Shown one piece after another: positions 1 through 5,220 of a DNA stretch of 5,220 nucleotides. Position numbers and translations under genes: made by a program. The notes beneath the pieces are model-generated. The model was given only the letters and a program-made list of their open reading frames with translations. It searched no databases and was not told the DNA's origin. The stretch is from Lachnospiraceae bacterium (GTDB lineage: Bacteria; Bacillota; Clostridia; Lachnospirales; Lachnospiraceae): positions 1 to 5,220 of the forward strand of contig DOWG01000269.1 in assembly GCA_003519685.1 (NCBI GenBank), in the 5' to 3' direction. The stretch's first letter is position 1, and every line of letters begins with the position of its first letter.

Positions 1-1817
1 ATAACATCGCTTGTCGGAACACTTACATCGACTTCTAACAGGACCGCTGCATTCTCCTGCAGGGCATCCGCAAGCATTCCCACCTTGGTTCTCTGGTTTT
101 CACTCTTAGCTCCTGCCGCTGCCATAGCCTTATGGGCTTTGTCCAGCTTGGTCTTCGCATGCTTAAGTTCTTCCTCACTGGGTGCTCCCCCTGTTATGGC
201 AGCCTTGCTTGGATGCTCGGTGGACCCGCACACCGGGCAAGGTTTGCCGGCTTCTAAGTTCGATGCCATAATTCCGGCCTGCTCCCGGAAGAATCGGGCT
301 TCCATTTCCAGATACTCCTGATTTTGATACCGGTACTCTGCCTCCGCATTTTGATAATCCTGCTGCACGCGAAACAGGACATCGCTCTCGGTGTTTAAAT
401 TCCGGATGTCCGTCAGAAGCTTATTCAATTGCTTTATAGTATTCTCTGTCTGGTATAACTGATTTTCACAGAGAACCATATCCTTATCCAGATTTACATA
501 CTGATCCTGCTCTGCTTGCTTTTCTGTCTGTTCCTTTGTTAGGTCAGCCTTCCGACCGGTCAGGCAAGCGATCTGCTTCTCCAGCTTTTGCTTTTTCTCT
601 TCAAGAATTGCTTTCTGCTTCTCCTGCTCCGCTACCCCGTCGTACTTTATTAATTCCGCTCTCTGCCGGCTAATCTGTGCCGTCAGTTCGGATACTCTTG
701 GCTGCGCAGCCTCCTTCTGCCGGTACTCTTCCAGGAGAAGTTTTAATTGCTCCTCCAGACGGACCTTTTCTTCCTTCCCTTTCCCGATGTCGGCAGCCAG
801 ATTCGCTGCTTCTTTCTTGATACGCAGATATGCATCCTCCGCAGGTTTCACAATATGTAATGCCTTTTCTGTCAGGGCGTATCTTTCTTCCTCCCGCTTC
901 ATCTCTTCTGCAGTCAGCGTTAATTTTTGATAGTCTTCCTCCGCCTGCTTAAGATTCGCAAGCAGCCGATTAACTTGCTCCGCCTTGGTATATTCTGCCG
1001 CCTTCTTCGCCATCTCTATATTTAAATGTTCATTTTCCTTCTTCTTGGTATGATATTTGGCCCTATCCTCCTCCAATAGTACGGACAGCAGTTCCATCAT
1101 CTTCTCCGCCTGGTTAATGTCCTTAACTTTCTTCCATTCATCAATGGCCGCTTTGCTCACATTCCCCTCGCTGCAGCTGATTCCATCCAGGAACTGCAGG
1201 ATGCGCTTATCGATATCCTCACACTGATACTTCAATTTATTGGACAGCTCCTTCAGCTTTTTCTGAATGGAGTCATAGATCTGCGTACCGAATACCTTCC
1301 GAAAGATCAGCCCACGCGCATTGCTGTCTGCGGTCAGAAGCTCCAGAAATTCCCCTTGGGCAATCATGGAAATCTGCTTATACTGCCTCCAGTCAATTCC
1401 CAGCAGATCCGTTACCGCTTCCGTTACCGGAGCATATCCGGCAATAACGCTTCCATCCGGCATGGTAAGAATTGCATTGGGTTTCTCCTCTGTGGTTCCG
1501 CTCCCTCTCTTCTTGCTTCTCCTATAGTTTGGATTACGCCAGACAATGTATTCTTTCTTACGATGCAGAAAAGTCAGCTCCACATAGGTTTGCTCGTCCT
1601 CATCGGCATAATCGCTACGAAAGGAATCCGTCGTCCGGTTCTCACCACTAGCATTACCGTACAGAGCAAAGGAAATGGCATCAAAAATTGTTGTTTTCCC
1701 GGCCCCGGTATCCCCGTTGATCAGGAATAATCCACTGGAGCCCAGCTCCGAAAAGGGAACTTCGACAACGCCCCGAAAGGGTCCAAAAGCGCTCATCACT
1801 AATTTTATTGGCTTCAA
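1..1817 (-). CDS. sbcC: SbcC, ATPase subunit of the SbcCD nuclease (partial, C-terminal part outside window)
   Basis: This is the Rad50-type SMC-like ATPase that partners SbcD; the complex cleaves DNA hairpins and processes blocked or broken ends in the cytoplasm. The first 605 codons are present and open to the left edge; family members are usually a little over 1000 residues. The N-terminus (MKPIKLVMSAFGPF) is the family's conserved opening. Walker A is GDTGAGKT at residues 35-42 and the Q-loop glutamine is Q154 (IAQGEF). A long Glu/Lys/Gln-rich heptad region fills roughly residues 190-520, then comes the zinc-hook C527-P-V-C530, after which the returning coiled coil begins. Walker B and the signature motif lie beyond the window. 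The start is a TTG at 1817-1815 that overlaps the sbcD stop; I chose it because it keeps the conserved N-terminus and has a Shine-Dalgarno site six bases upstream. The next ATG (codon 8) would remove the first beta strand and has no such site. No frameshift was seen on manual translation. Confidence 0.96.
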   Translation of the reverse strand, partial: MKPIKLVMSAFGPFRGVVEVPFSELGSSGLFLINGDTGAGKTTIFDAISFALYGNASGENRTTDSFRSDYADEDEQTYVELTFLHRKKEYIVWRNPNYRRSKKRGSGTTEEKPNAILTMPDGSVIAGYAPVTEAVTDLLGIDWRQYKQISMIAQGEFLELLTADSNARGLIFRKVFGTQIYDSIQKKLKELSNKLKYQCEDIDKRILQFLDGISCSEGNVSKAAIDEWKKVKDINQAEKMMELLSVLLEEDRAKYHTKKKENEHLNIEMAKKAAEYTKAEQVNRLLANLKQAEEDYQKLTLTAEEMKREEERYALTEKALHIVKPAEDAYLRIKKEAANLAADIGKGKEEKVRLEEQLKLLLEEYRQKEAAQPRVSELTAQISRQRAELIKYDGVAEQEKQKAILEEKKQKLEKQIACLTGRKADLTKEQTEKQAEQDQYVNLDKDMVLCENQLYQTENTIKQLNKLLTDIRNLNTESDVLFRVQQDYQNAEAEYRYQNQEYLEMEARFFREQAGIMASNLEAGKPCPVCGSTEHPSKAAITGGAPSEEELKHAKTKLDKAHKAMAAAGAKSENQRTKVGMLADALQENAAVLLEVDVSVPTSDV

Positions 1818-2965
1818 TCTCGTTCACCTGCCATTTCCTCAAATAAATTCTCCATAATCAATCTCTGTTTGTCCGGCAGCGCCACATTATTCTGGCTCTC
1901 ATAGAACTCCGCAAAGAGCTCCATTGCACTCTTTTCGTCCACATCCGCAGCTGCCAGCTTTGCATCGGTATTCCAGATCGACCGGCTGTTTTCAAAGTCC
2001 AGCCGCATGATATTGGGATAGACGCTCCGAAGCTTGCCGATCGCATCATAGACCTCTTCCTCATCCGTCAGCGTCGCATGAATATAATCCAGGGTATTCG
2101 CCTTACTATATATCTTAGGATCCGTCAGGGCGGCAATCGGCCCTTTTATCTCACGCATATCCCGGATCGGGGTAAGCGGTATCTTCTCATACCGCACCTC
2201 CCCCTTCGCCCCCATTTCCACCATGGTGACGGACTTAATCTGTCTGGCCTCCGAGAAGGAATATTTTAGCGGGGAACCGGCATAACGTATGGTTTCCCTT
2301 CCGATTCTCTGCGGTCCATGGATATGTCCAAGCGCCACATAATCGAAGACTTCGAACACAGAGGCATCAATGTTATCCAGACCCCCAAGGGAGACGGCCT
2401 CGGAATCACTTCGCTCCGGTTCACTGCTTCCGCTGGTGATAAACTGGTGTGCCACCAGGATATTTCGCTCTCTGTCATTTATATCGGCGGAAGCAAGAAT
2501 TGCTTCGACCGCCTCCTGATAGGTCTCGATTTCCGTCTCCGGATAGTAACGTCGTACCATCACCGGCTTAACAAATGGCATCAAATAGATATTGACAGGG
2601 CCATTTTCGTCCGCCAGTATGACTTTTTCCAACTTTCCGTGAAAGGATCCCGCAATATGAATCTGATTCTCTTCCAGTATTCTGCCGCCAAAATTAAGCC
2701 GCTCGGAGGAATCATGATTACCGCTGACCAGGAATACCGACAGCTTTCTTTTGTGCAGCTCGGTCAGAAACCAGTCAAATAGATTGACCGCTTCCACGCA
2801 GGGAATTCCTTTGTCATAGATATCCCCGGCGATCAGGATTCCCTGTGGTTTATGTAGGTCCGCGATCTTCAGCATCTCATTTAATATGTATTCCTGATCC
2901 TCTATCATGGAAAATTCATTTACCCGTTTTCCGATATGCAAATCGGATGTATGCAGCAATTTCAT
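1814..2965 (-). CDS. sbcD: SbcD, Mre11-type nuclease subunit of SbcCD
   Basis: This is the metallophosphoesterase subunit that supplies the Mn-dependent exonuclease and hairpin endonuclease activity of SbcCD. With the ATG at 2965 it is 383 residues, a normal length for the family. The phosphoesterase motifs occur in order: D8-x-H10 (TSDLHIG), GD48IYD, GN83H84D, H173 (VAHQF) and GHIH at 213-216, so all expected metal ligands are present. The C-terminal third (about 270-383) is the region that caps the nuclease and contacts SbcC. An in-frame TTG at 3019 would add 18 residues, but it coincides with the predicted transcription start and the added residues would be encoded by a hairpin, so I reject it. 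An ATG at 2977 (MINKMKLL) has its AAAGG only one base upstream. The gene overlaps sbcC by three bases (TTGA), giving a two-gene operon with its own promoter. Confidence 0.96.
   Translation of the reverse strand: MKLLHTSDLHIGKRVNEFSMIEDQEYILNEMLKIADLHKPQGILIAGDIYDKGIPCVEAVNLFDWFLTELHKRKLSVFLVSGNHDSSERLNFGGRILEENQIHIAGSFHGKLEKVILADENGPVNIYLMPFVKPVMVRRYYPETEIETYQEAVEAILASADINDRERNILVAHQFITSGSSEPERSDSEAVSLGGLDNIDASVFEVFDYVALGHIHGPQRIGRETIRYAGSPLKYSFSEARQIKSVTMVEMGAKGEVRYEKIPLTPIRDMREIKGPIAALTDPKIYSKANTLDYIHATLTDEEEVYDAIGKLRSVYPNIMRLDFENSRSIWNTDAKLAAADVDEKSAMELFAEFYESQNNVALPDKQRLIMENLFEEMAGERD
1824..1829 (-). promoter_or_regulatory. Ribosome binding site deciding the TTG start of sbcC
   Basis: On the minus strand AGGTGA lies inside the last codons of sbcD, six bases before the TTG at 1817. 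It is a good Shine-Dalgarno match at good spacing and is the main sequence support for the TTG start, together with the family-typical N-terminus that follows. The overlapping TTGA arrangement suggests that SbcC translation is coupled to SbcD translation. Confidence 0.7.
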
Positions 2966-2978
2966 CTTATTTATCATA

Positions 2979-2983
2979 CCTTT
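2979..2983 (-). promoter_or_regulatory. Ribosome binding site of sbcD
   Basis: AAAGG on the minus strand is the only Shine-Dalgarno-like sequence before sbcD. It lies 13 bases before the ATG at 2965, somewhat long, and only one base before the ATG at 2977, too short. Its first two bases are shared with the flank of the upstream hairpin (2982-3010), so folding there could affect access to the site. The choice of start rests mainly on the conserved N-terminus MKLLHTSDLHIG. Confidence 0.5.
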
Positions 2984-3010
2984 CAAAGCCTGCCGTTTTG
3001 AGCCGCAGGC
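2982..3010 (-). repeat. GC-rich leader hairpin, copy A (upstream of sbcD)
   Basis: On the minus strand the left part GCCTGCGGC and right part GCAGGCTTTGAA flank TCAAAACG. GCCTGC pairs with GCAGGC (6 bp), followed inside by a G/G mismatch and one further G-C pair. The same left and right parts occur at 4679-4708 before sdaAB. The hairpin begins about 15 bases downstream of a promoter -10 box, so it should form near the very 5' end of the sbcDC mRNA. It is followed by only TTTGAA, so it is a poor intrinsic terminator. Possible roles are a 5' stabilising structure, a protein- or small-RNA-binding leader, a pause site, or simply a copy of a dispersed repeat. Confidence 0.6.
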
Positions 3011-3024
3011 ATATTCCAATACAA

Positions 3025-3053
3025 ATTATACCATAATCTTGTAGGGATATCCA
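3025..3053 (-). promoter_or_regulatory. Sigma-A type promoter for sbcDC
   Basis: On the minus strand the -10 box is a perfect TATAAT (3030-3025) preceded by TGG, giving an extended -10 (TG-N-TATAAT). The -35 box is TGGATA (3053-3048), four of six matches to TTGACA, at the optimal 17-base spacing. Transcription should start near 3018, giving a leader of roughly 50 bases that opens with hairpin copy A. The promoter lies between the putative sdaAA terminator and sbcD, so sbcDC is probably transcribed independently of the serine dehydratase operon. Confidence 0.7.
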
Positions 3054-3061
3054 GTCTAACA

Positions 3062-3103
3062 AGAGCTTTACTCACTGGAAATGCAATCCATAAGTAAAGC
3101 TCT
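3062..3103 (-). terminator. Probable terminator hairpin at the end of sdaAA
   Basis: AGAGCTTTACT and AGTAAAGCTCT form a perfect 11-bp stem (3062-3072 with 3093-3103). The 20-base interior can extend it: TGGA pairs with TCCA around a seven-base loop, with a small asymmetric internal loop between the two stems. The hairpin overlaps the TAG stop codon of sdaAA (3104-3102). On the minus strand the sequence after the stem is TGTTAG, so the U-tract is poor; termination may be inefficient, or the hairpin may mainly protect the 3' end of the sda mRNA. Its position between sdaAA and the sbcD promoter supports a terminator role. Confidence 0.55.
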
Positions 3104-3974
3104 ATTTGTGAAGCACTCTTTCTGCAATCTCTCTACCGGTCGGTGTTGCAGCCAATCCGCCTTCTCCGGTTTCCCGCAGCGTCCTTGGCATCTGCTCCCC
3201 CACTTCCCGCACGGCATCAATTACCTCATCCGGGGGAATCTGGCTGCGAACACCGGCGATTGCCATATCGGCACTGGCAATCGCATTCACAGCACCGACA
3301 ACATTTCTCTTCACACAGGGAACCTCTACGAGACCGGCCACCGGATCGCATACCAGGCCCAGGAGATTCTTCAGGGTAAGGGCACTTGCATGCGCAATTG
3401 CTTCGCCGGATCCGCCCTGCAGATAAGCCAACGCACCTGCTGCCATGGCACTGGCAGACCCGATTTCTGCCTGGCAGCCTCCTGCCGCCCCGGCAAGAAA
3501 GGCACGAATGGATATTACGACTCCAATTCCGGAAGCAACAAACATCGCCTCCACCATCCGATCCATATCCGCCTGCTTCTGCTCCTCATAAGTCAGCAAA
3601 ACTGCCGGAAGGACTCCGCAGGACCCTGCGGTCGGAGCGGCTACAATCCGTTTCATACACGCATTGTTCTCCCCCATCTTCAGAGCCTTTGCTATGGTTT
3701 CCCCGACATAGGGACCGCTTAGCAGCTTTCCTTCCTTTAATGCATGGCTGACTTTTTCCCCATCGCCGCCGACCAGCCCGCTTGCAGATAAAAGATCCTT
3801 ATTATATGCTGCATTTGCATTCCTCATGCTTTCATACAGCAGTCGCATTTTTTCAAAAGATTCGCGGCTTGATACCGCTCTTTCATTCATATCGTCTTCC
3901 ATAACGATTTGCCAGAACGCTTTGCCTGTTTCTTCGCTCTTATTTAGAATCTCATCTAATGATCGGAAACTCAT
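3102..3974 (-). CDS. sdaAA: L-serine ammonia-lyase, iron-sulfur type, alpha subunit
   Basis: This is the catalytic subunit that deaminates L-serine to pyruvate and ammonia with an oxygen-sensitive [4Fe-4S] cluster as Lewis acid. It has 290 residues, close to the roughly 300 usual for stand-alone alpha subunits. Family motifs are APTAGSCGVLPAVL (113-126), GGCQAEIGSASAMAAG (165-180) and CDPVAGLVEVPCVKRN (209-224). C167, C209 and C220 have spacings of 42 and 11, which match the cluster ligands known from the Legionella enzyme (Cys343, 385, 396), so an intact cluster site is inferred. The protein ends in ERVLHK and has no C-terminal cysteine like the one that plugs the active site in the single-chain Legionella type. 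The ATG at 3974 lies inside the end of sdaAB, four bases after a strong Shine-Dalgarno sequence. Role: serine catabolism to pyruvate in a fermentative anaerobe. Confidence 0.95.
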   Translation of the reverse strand: MSFRSLDEILNKSEETGKAFWQIVMEDDMNERAVSSRESFEKMRLLYESMRNANAAYNKDLLSASGLVGGDGEKVSHALKEGKLLSGPYVGETIAKALKMGENNACMKRIVAAPTAGSCGVLPAVLLTYEEQKQADMDRMVEAMFVASGIGVVISIRAFLAGAAGGCQAEIGSASAMAAGALAYLQGGSGEAIAHASALTLKNLLGLVCDPVAGLVEVPCVKRNVVGAVNAIASADMAIAGVRSQIPPDEVIDAVREVGEQMPRTLRETGEGGLAATPTGREIAERVLHK

Positions 3975-4638
3975 CTTTCTCCTCCATGCTAAGGTATGTT
4001 ACCTTCAATATACCTTCTGTCTTTTTTAGTCTGTCCTGCATCTCCTCTGGCACCTCCTGATCACATTCAATTACCATTACCGCTCTTCCGCCCCGTTTAT
4101 CACGATACAGCTGCAGCGTTGCTATATTCACCGAATATCTGCCAAGCATGGAAGTAACCTCCGCCACATGTCCGGGTTGGTCAACATTATGGATAATAAG
4201 GGTTGGATAGCAGGCACAAAAATTAGCATCCAGACCATCGATTTTATCAATTTTGATTCCTCCACCACCCAGGGAAGAACCTACAACCTCCAGTTTTCTT
4301 CCACCCTTGCCGACTAATTTCAGTAAGACAGAATTCGGATGGGCATGTCTTAATTCTGTACCGCCAAAAGAGAATTTCATCCCCCTTTCCTCTGCGATAC
4401 GAAAGCTGTCAGAAATTCTCTCATCGTCCGGCTTTATACCAAGTAAGCCTGCTATTATGGCTTTATCCGTACCGTGACCCTTCCCGGTTGCCAGAAAGGA
4501 ACCATGAAAAAGCACCTCGGCGCTTTGAACCTCCTCCTGTAATAGCTGCCTTGCTGTTAAACCGATTTTTACAGCACCCAGGGTATGGGAACTGGAAGGG
4601 CCCACCATAACAGGACCCATTACTTCAAATACATTCAT
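3952..4638 (-). CDS. sdaAB: L-serine ammonia-lyase, iron-sulfur type, beta subunit
   Basis: This is the non-catalytic partner of SdaAA in the two-chain serine dehydratase. It has 228 residues, near the usual 220. The beta domain (about 1-140) shows GPSSSHT (13-19), HGSFLATGKGHGTD (45-58), HPN (100-102) and SLGGGGI (122-128), all typical of the family. The C-terminal part (about 146-217, starting TLIIHNVDQPGHVAEV) is an ACT domain, known in other proteins to bind small effectors such as amino acids; its function here is inferred from the family. The ATG at 4638 follows AAAGGA by ten bases. The gene overlaps sdaAA by 23 bases, so the two are one operon and translationally linked. The upstream spacer of about 106 bases contains several structured elements, described separately, that could control expression. 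Confidence 0.95.
   Translation of the reverse strand: MNVFEVMGPVMVGPSSSHTLGAVKIGLTARQLLQEEVQSAEVLFHGSFLATGKGHGTDKAIIAGLLGIKPDDERISDSFRIAEERGMKFSFGGTELRHAHPNSVLLKLVGKGGRKLEVVGSSLGGGGIKIDKIDGLDANFCACYPTLIIHNVDQPGHVAEVTSMLGRYSVNIATLQLYRDKRGGRAVMVIECDQEVPEEMQDRLKKTEGILKVTYLSMEEKDEFPIIR
3979..3985 (-). promoter_or_regulatory. Strong ribosome binding site of sdaAA inside sdaAB
   Basis: GGAGGAG on the minus strand, then AAAG, then the ATG at 3974. It is a near-consensus Shine-Dalgarno sequence embedded in the last codons of sdaAB (the codons for ...SMEEKDE...). Because it lies within translated sequence, synthesis of the alpha subunit should be coupled to, and balanced with, the beta subunit. Confidence 0.85.
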
Positions 4639-4670
4639 ACATGCATTTTCCTTTCCATTTTAATAACCAT
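4635..4670 (-). CDS. Possible 11-residue leader ORF overlapping the sdaAB start
   Basis: An ATG at 4670, two bases after GAAGAAAGG, opens a reading frame MVIKMERKMHV that ends in TGA overlapping the sdaAB ATG (ATGA). This is the arrangement of a translationally coupled leader peptide. Against it: the Shine-Dalgarno spacing is very short, the peptide contains no serine or other telling codon run, and an ORF this short can arise by chance. Its start region aligns with the region around the in-frame ATG at 2977 of sbcD, so it may simply be part of a repeated sequence rather than a gene. Confidence 0.2.
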   Translation of the reverse strand: MVIKMERKMHV

Positions 4671-4678
4671 GTCCTTTC

Positions 4679-4708
4679 TTCAAAGCCTGCAAACTTTGGG
4701 CCGCAGGC
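4679..4708 (-). repeat. GC-rich leader hairpin, copy B (upstream of sdaAB)
   Basis: On the minus strand GCCTGCGGC and GCAGGCTTTGAA flank CCAAAGTTT. In RNA this gives six Watson-Crick pairs plus two G-U pairs (GCCUGCGG with UUGCAGGC), closing an eight-base loop. The left nine and right twelve bases are identical to copy A at 2982-3010, while the loop differs. An alternative pairing of CAAAG with CTTTG within the same segment is possible. The run after the stem is TTTGAAGAAAGG, not a terminator U-tract. Confidence 0.6.
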
Positions 4709-4711
4709 ACA

Positions 4712-4745
4712 ATATTTGCAAAGCGAATATATTTGCAAAGCGAAT
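4712..4745. repeat. Perfect 17-bp tandem duplication
   Basis: The unit ATATTTGCAAAGCGAAT (plus strand) occurs twice head to tail, at 4712-4728 and 4729-4745, with no mismatch. The second copy runs into the palindrome at 4737-4756 and reaches the stop codon of the upstream gene. Perfect identity suggests a recent duplication or selection. The repeat doubles the sequence that pairs with the left arm of the palindrome. Confidence 0.9.
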
Positions 4746-4756
4746 TAATTCGCTTT
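4737..4756. repeat. 20-bp perfect palindrome over the stop codon of the membrane-protein gene
   Basis: AAAGCGAATTAATTCGCTTT is a perfect palindrome. As RNA it can fold into an 8-bp stem with a TTAA loop and includes the TAA stop (4747-4745). It could be a weak terminator for the upstream gene, although the tail on the minus strand is GCAAATATA rather than a U-tract, or an operator for a dimeric regulator acting on sdaAB. The sequence alone does not decide between these. Confidence 0.45.
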
Positions 4757-5209
4757 CCCCTGGGACCGCCGATTCTCGTTCAAAATAATATGGTCCAATA
4801 CGGTTTTATATACTAATACGATCCGTGCATCGATATAGCAGAATTTGTTAGCGAGAAACTCGTATGTTTTATATACAAAACACATACTCATAAGAACAAG
4901 TGCAATAATGGTCAGTTCCGGTTGAATTTCTTTTGCAATTAAAAATACTGAGGATGCAAAATAAAATAGAAATGCAAAAAAATAATTTTTACTGATTCGA
5001 AAAGCCAAAATCATCGTATCATTTAACCGTTCATGCATCTTAGCTATAGATTTTATATCTCGGACAATTAATTTTTCATACATATCATTAAAAACAACCT
5101 GGCTGTCACCCTTTTTATTTTCCATACCACGCTTTATATAGCAAGAATAACGGTGATAGTTTACCTCACCCAGCTCTTTGCTGATTAATTTTCTAAAAAC
5201 ATTTGACAT
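4745..5209 (-). CDS. Hypothetical small membrane protein, two predicted transmembrane segments
   Basis: I do not recognise this 154-residue protein. An N-terminal charged region of about 72 residues, predicted cytoplasmic, is followed by two hydrophobic stretches, about 75-93 (NYFFAFLFYFASSVFLIAK) and 97-115 (ending SMCFVYKTY), joined by a short EIQPE turn. The C-terminal tail of about 40 residues contains the segment NKFCYIDARIVLVYK. Flanking basic residues suggest both termini face the cytoplasm. No catalytic motif or signal peptide was seen. The ATG at 5209 is only 11 bases from the right edge, has just a weak GTGATG upstream, and no in-frame stop precedes it, so the true start may lie outside the window. 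The gene is distinctly AT-rich: three 60-base stretches I counted here or at its 3' end were about 30-38% GC, against about 50% in one from sbcD and 60% in one from sdaAA. Confidence 0.65.
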   Translation of the reverse strand: MSNVFRKLISKELGEVNYHRYSCYIKRGMENKKGDSQVVFNDMYEKLIVRDIKSIAKMHERLNDTMILAFRISKNYFFAFLFYFASSVFLIAKEIQPELTIIALVLMSMCFVYKTYEFLANKFCYIDARIVLVYKTVLDHIILNENRRSQGKAN

Positions 5210-5220
5210 AAAAACATCAC

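Noticed and set aside
190..1300. A long region with few long open frames listed, which might look like non-coding sequence.
   Set aside because: Manual translation of the minus strand shows one uninterrupted frame through to base 3, the SbcC coiled coil and zinc hook; it merely lacks a stop codon inside the window.
1356..1857. Overlapping plus-strand frames of 124 and 60 codons opposite the start of sbcC.
   Set aside because: They lie opposite the SbcC ATPase N-terminus with its Walker A and Q-loop, and their products show no family features.
2318..2782. A 154-codon open frame on the plus strand opposite sbcD.
   Set aside because: It is the complement of conserved SbcD coding sequence, which contains the metal-ligand motifs; no ribosome binding site or domain supports it.
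3081..3722. A 213-codon open frame on the plus strand opposite sdaAA.
   Set aside because: It is antisense to a strongly supported gene, its product is low-complexity (His, Cys, Ser, Arg rich) with no recognisable domain, and it starts in the sdaAA terminator hairpin. It is explained by the GC-rich codon pattern of sdaAA.
4639..4744. The sdaAB leader considered as a known riboswitch or T-box.
   Set aside because: No T-box motif or recognisable conserved riboswitch core was seen, and the spacer of about 106 bases is short for these classes; only simple hairpins and repeats are visible.
4712..4745. The two 17-bp direct repeats considered as the beginning of a CRISPR array or as an attachment site.
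   Set aside because: They are adjacent with no spacer, shorter than CRISPR repeats, and no cas gene, integrase or tRNA gene is present.

Overview
All genes in this window lie on the minus strand. They fit a low-to-mid GC anaerobic Firmicute, most likely a clostridial lineage such as Lachnospiraceae. The reasons are a two-subunit, iron-sulfur L-serine dehydratase in the beta-then-alpha order usual in Firmicutes, AGGAGG-like ribosome binding sites, a TTG start, and SbcD/SbcC of Firmicute type. The taxonomic placement is inference; no marker gene is present.

Reading along the minus strand from the right edge: (1) 5209-4745, an AT-rich gene for a small unknown protein with two predicted membrane segments; its true start may lie outside the window. 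(2) 4744-4639, a structured spacer holding a perfect 17-bp tandem repeat, a 20-bp perfect palindrome that covers the stop codon of the upstream gene, a GC-rich hairpin, and a possible 11-codon leader ORF that runs into the next start codon. (3) 4638-3952 sdaAB and 3974-3102 sdaAA, overlapping by 23 bases, together encoding L-serine ammonia-lyase (serine to pyruvate plus ammonia). (4) 3103-3062, a long hairpin directly at the sdaAA stop, probably its terminator, followed by a good sigma-A type promoter at 3053-3025. (5) A second copy of the GC-rich hairpin at 3010-2982, in what should be the extreme 5' end of the next mRNA. (6) 2965-1814 sbcD and 1817-1 sbcC, overlapping by three bases; sbcC runs off the left edge just beyond its zinc-hook motif. 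These encode the SbcCD (Mre11-Rad50 type) nuclease that opens DNA hairpins and processes double-strand ends.

The coding content is ordinary housekeeping and catabolic material, and I see no defence system, mobile element, CRISPR array or RNA gene. The one signal not explained by gene annotation is the hairpin found in related form upstream of both sdaAB and sbcD. Its left arm (9 bases) and right arm (12 bases) are identical in the two copies and the similarity continues weakly toward the start codons, although the two operons are functionally unrelated. It may be a genome-wide repeat or a shared mRNA leader element. There is no gene-free stretch longer than about 140 bases.
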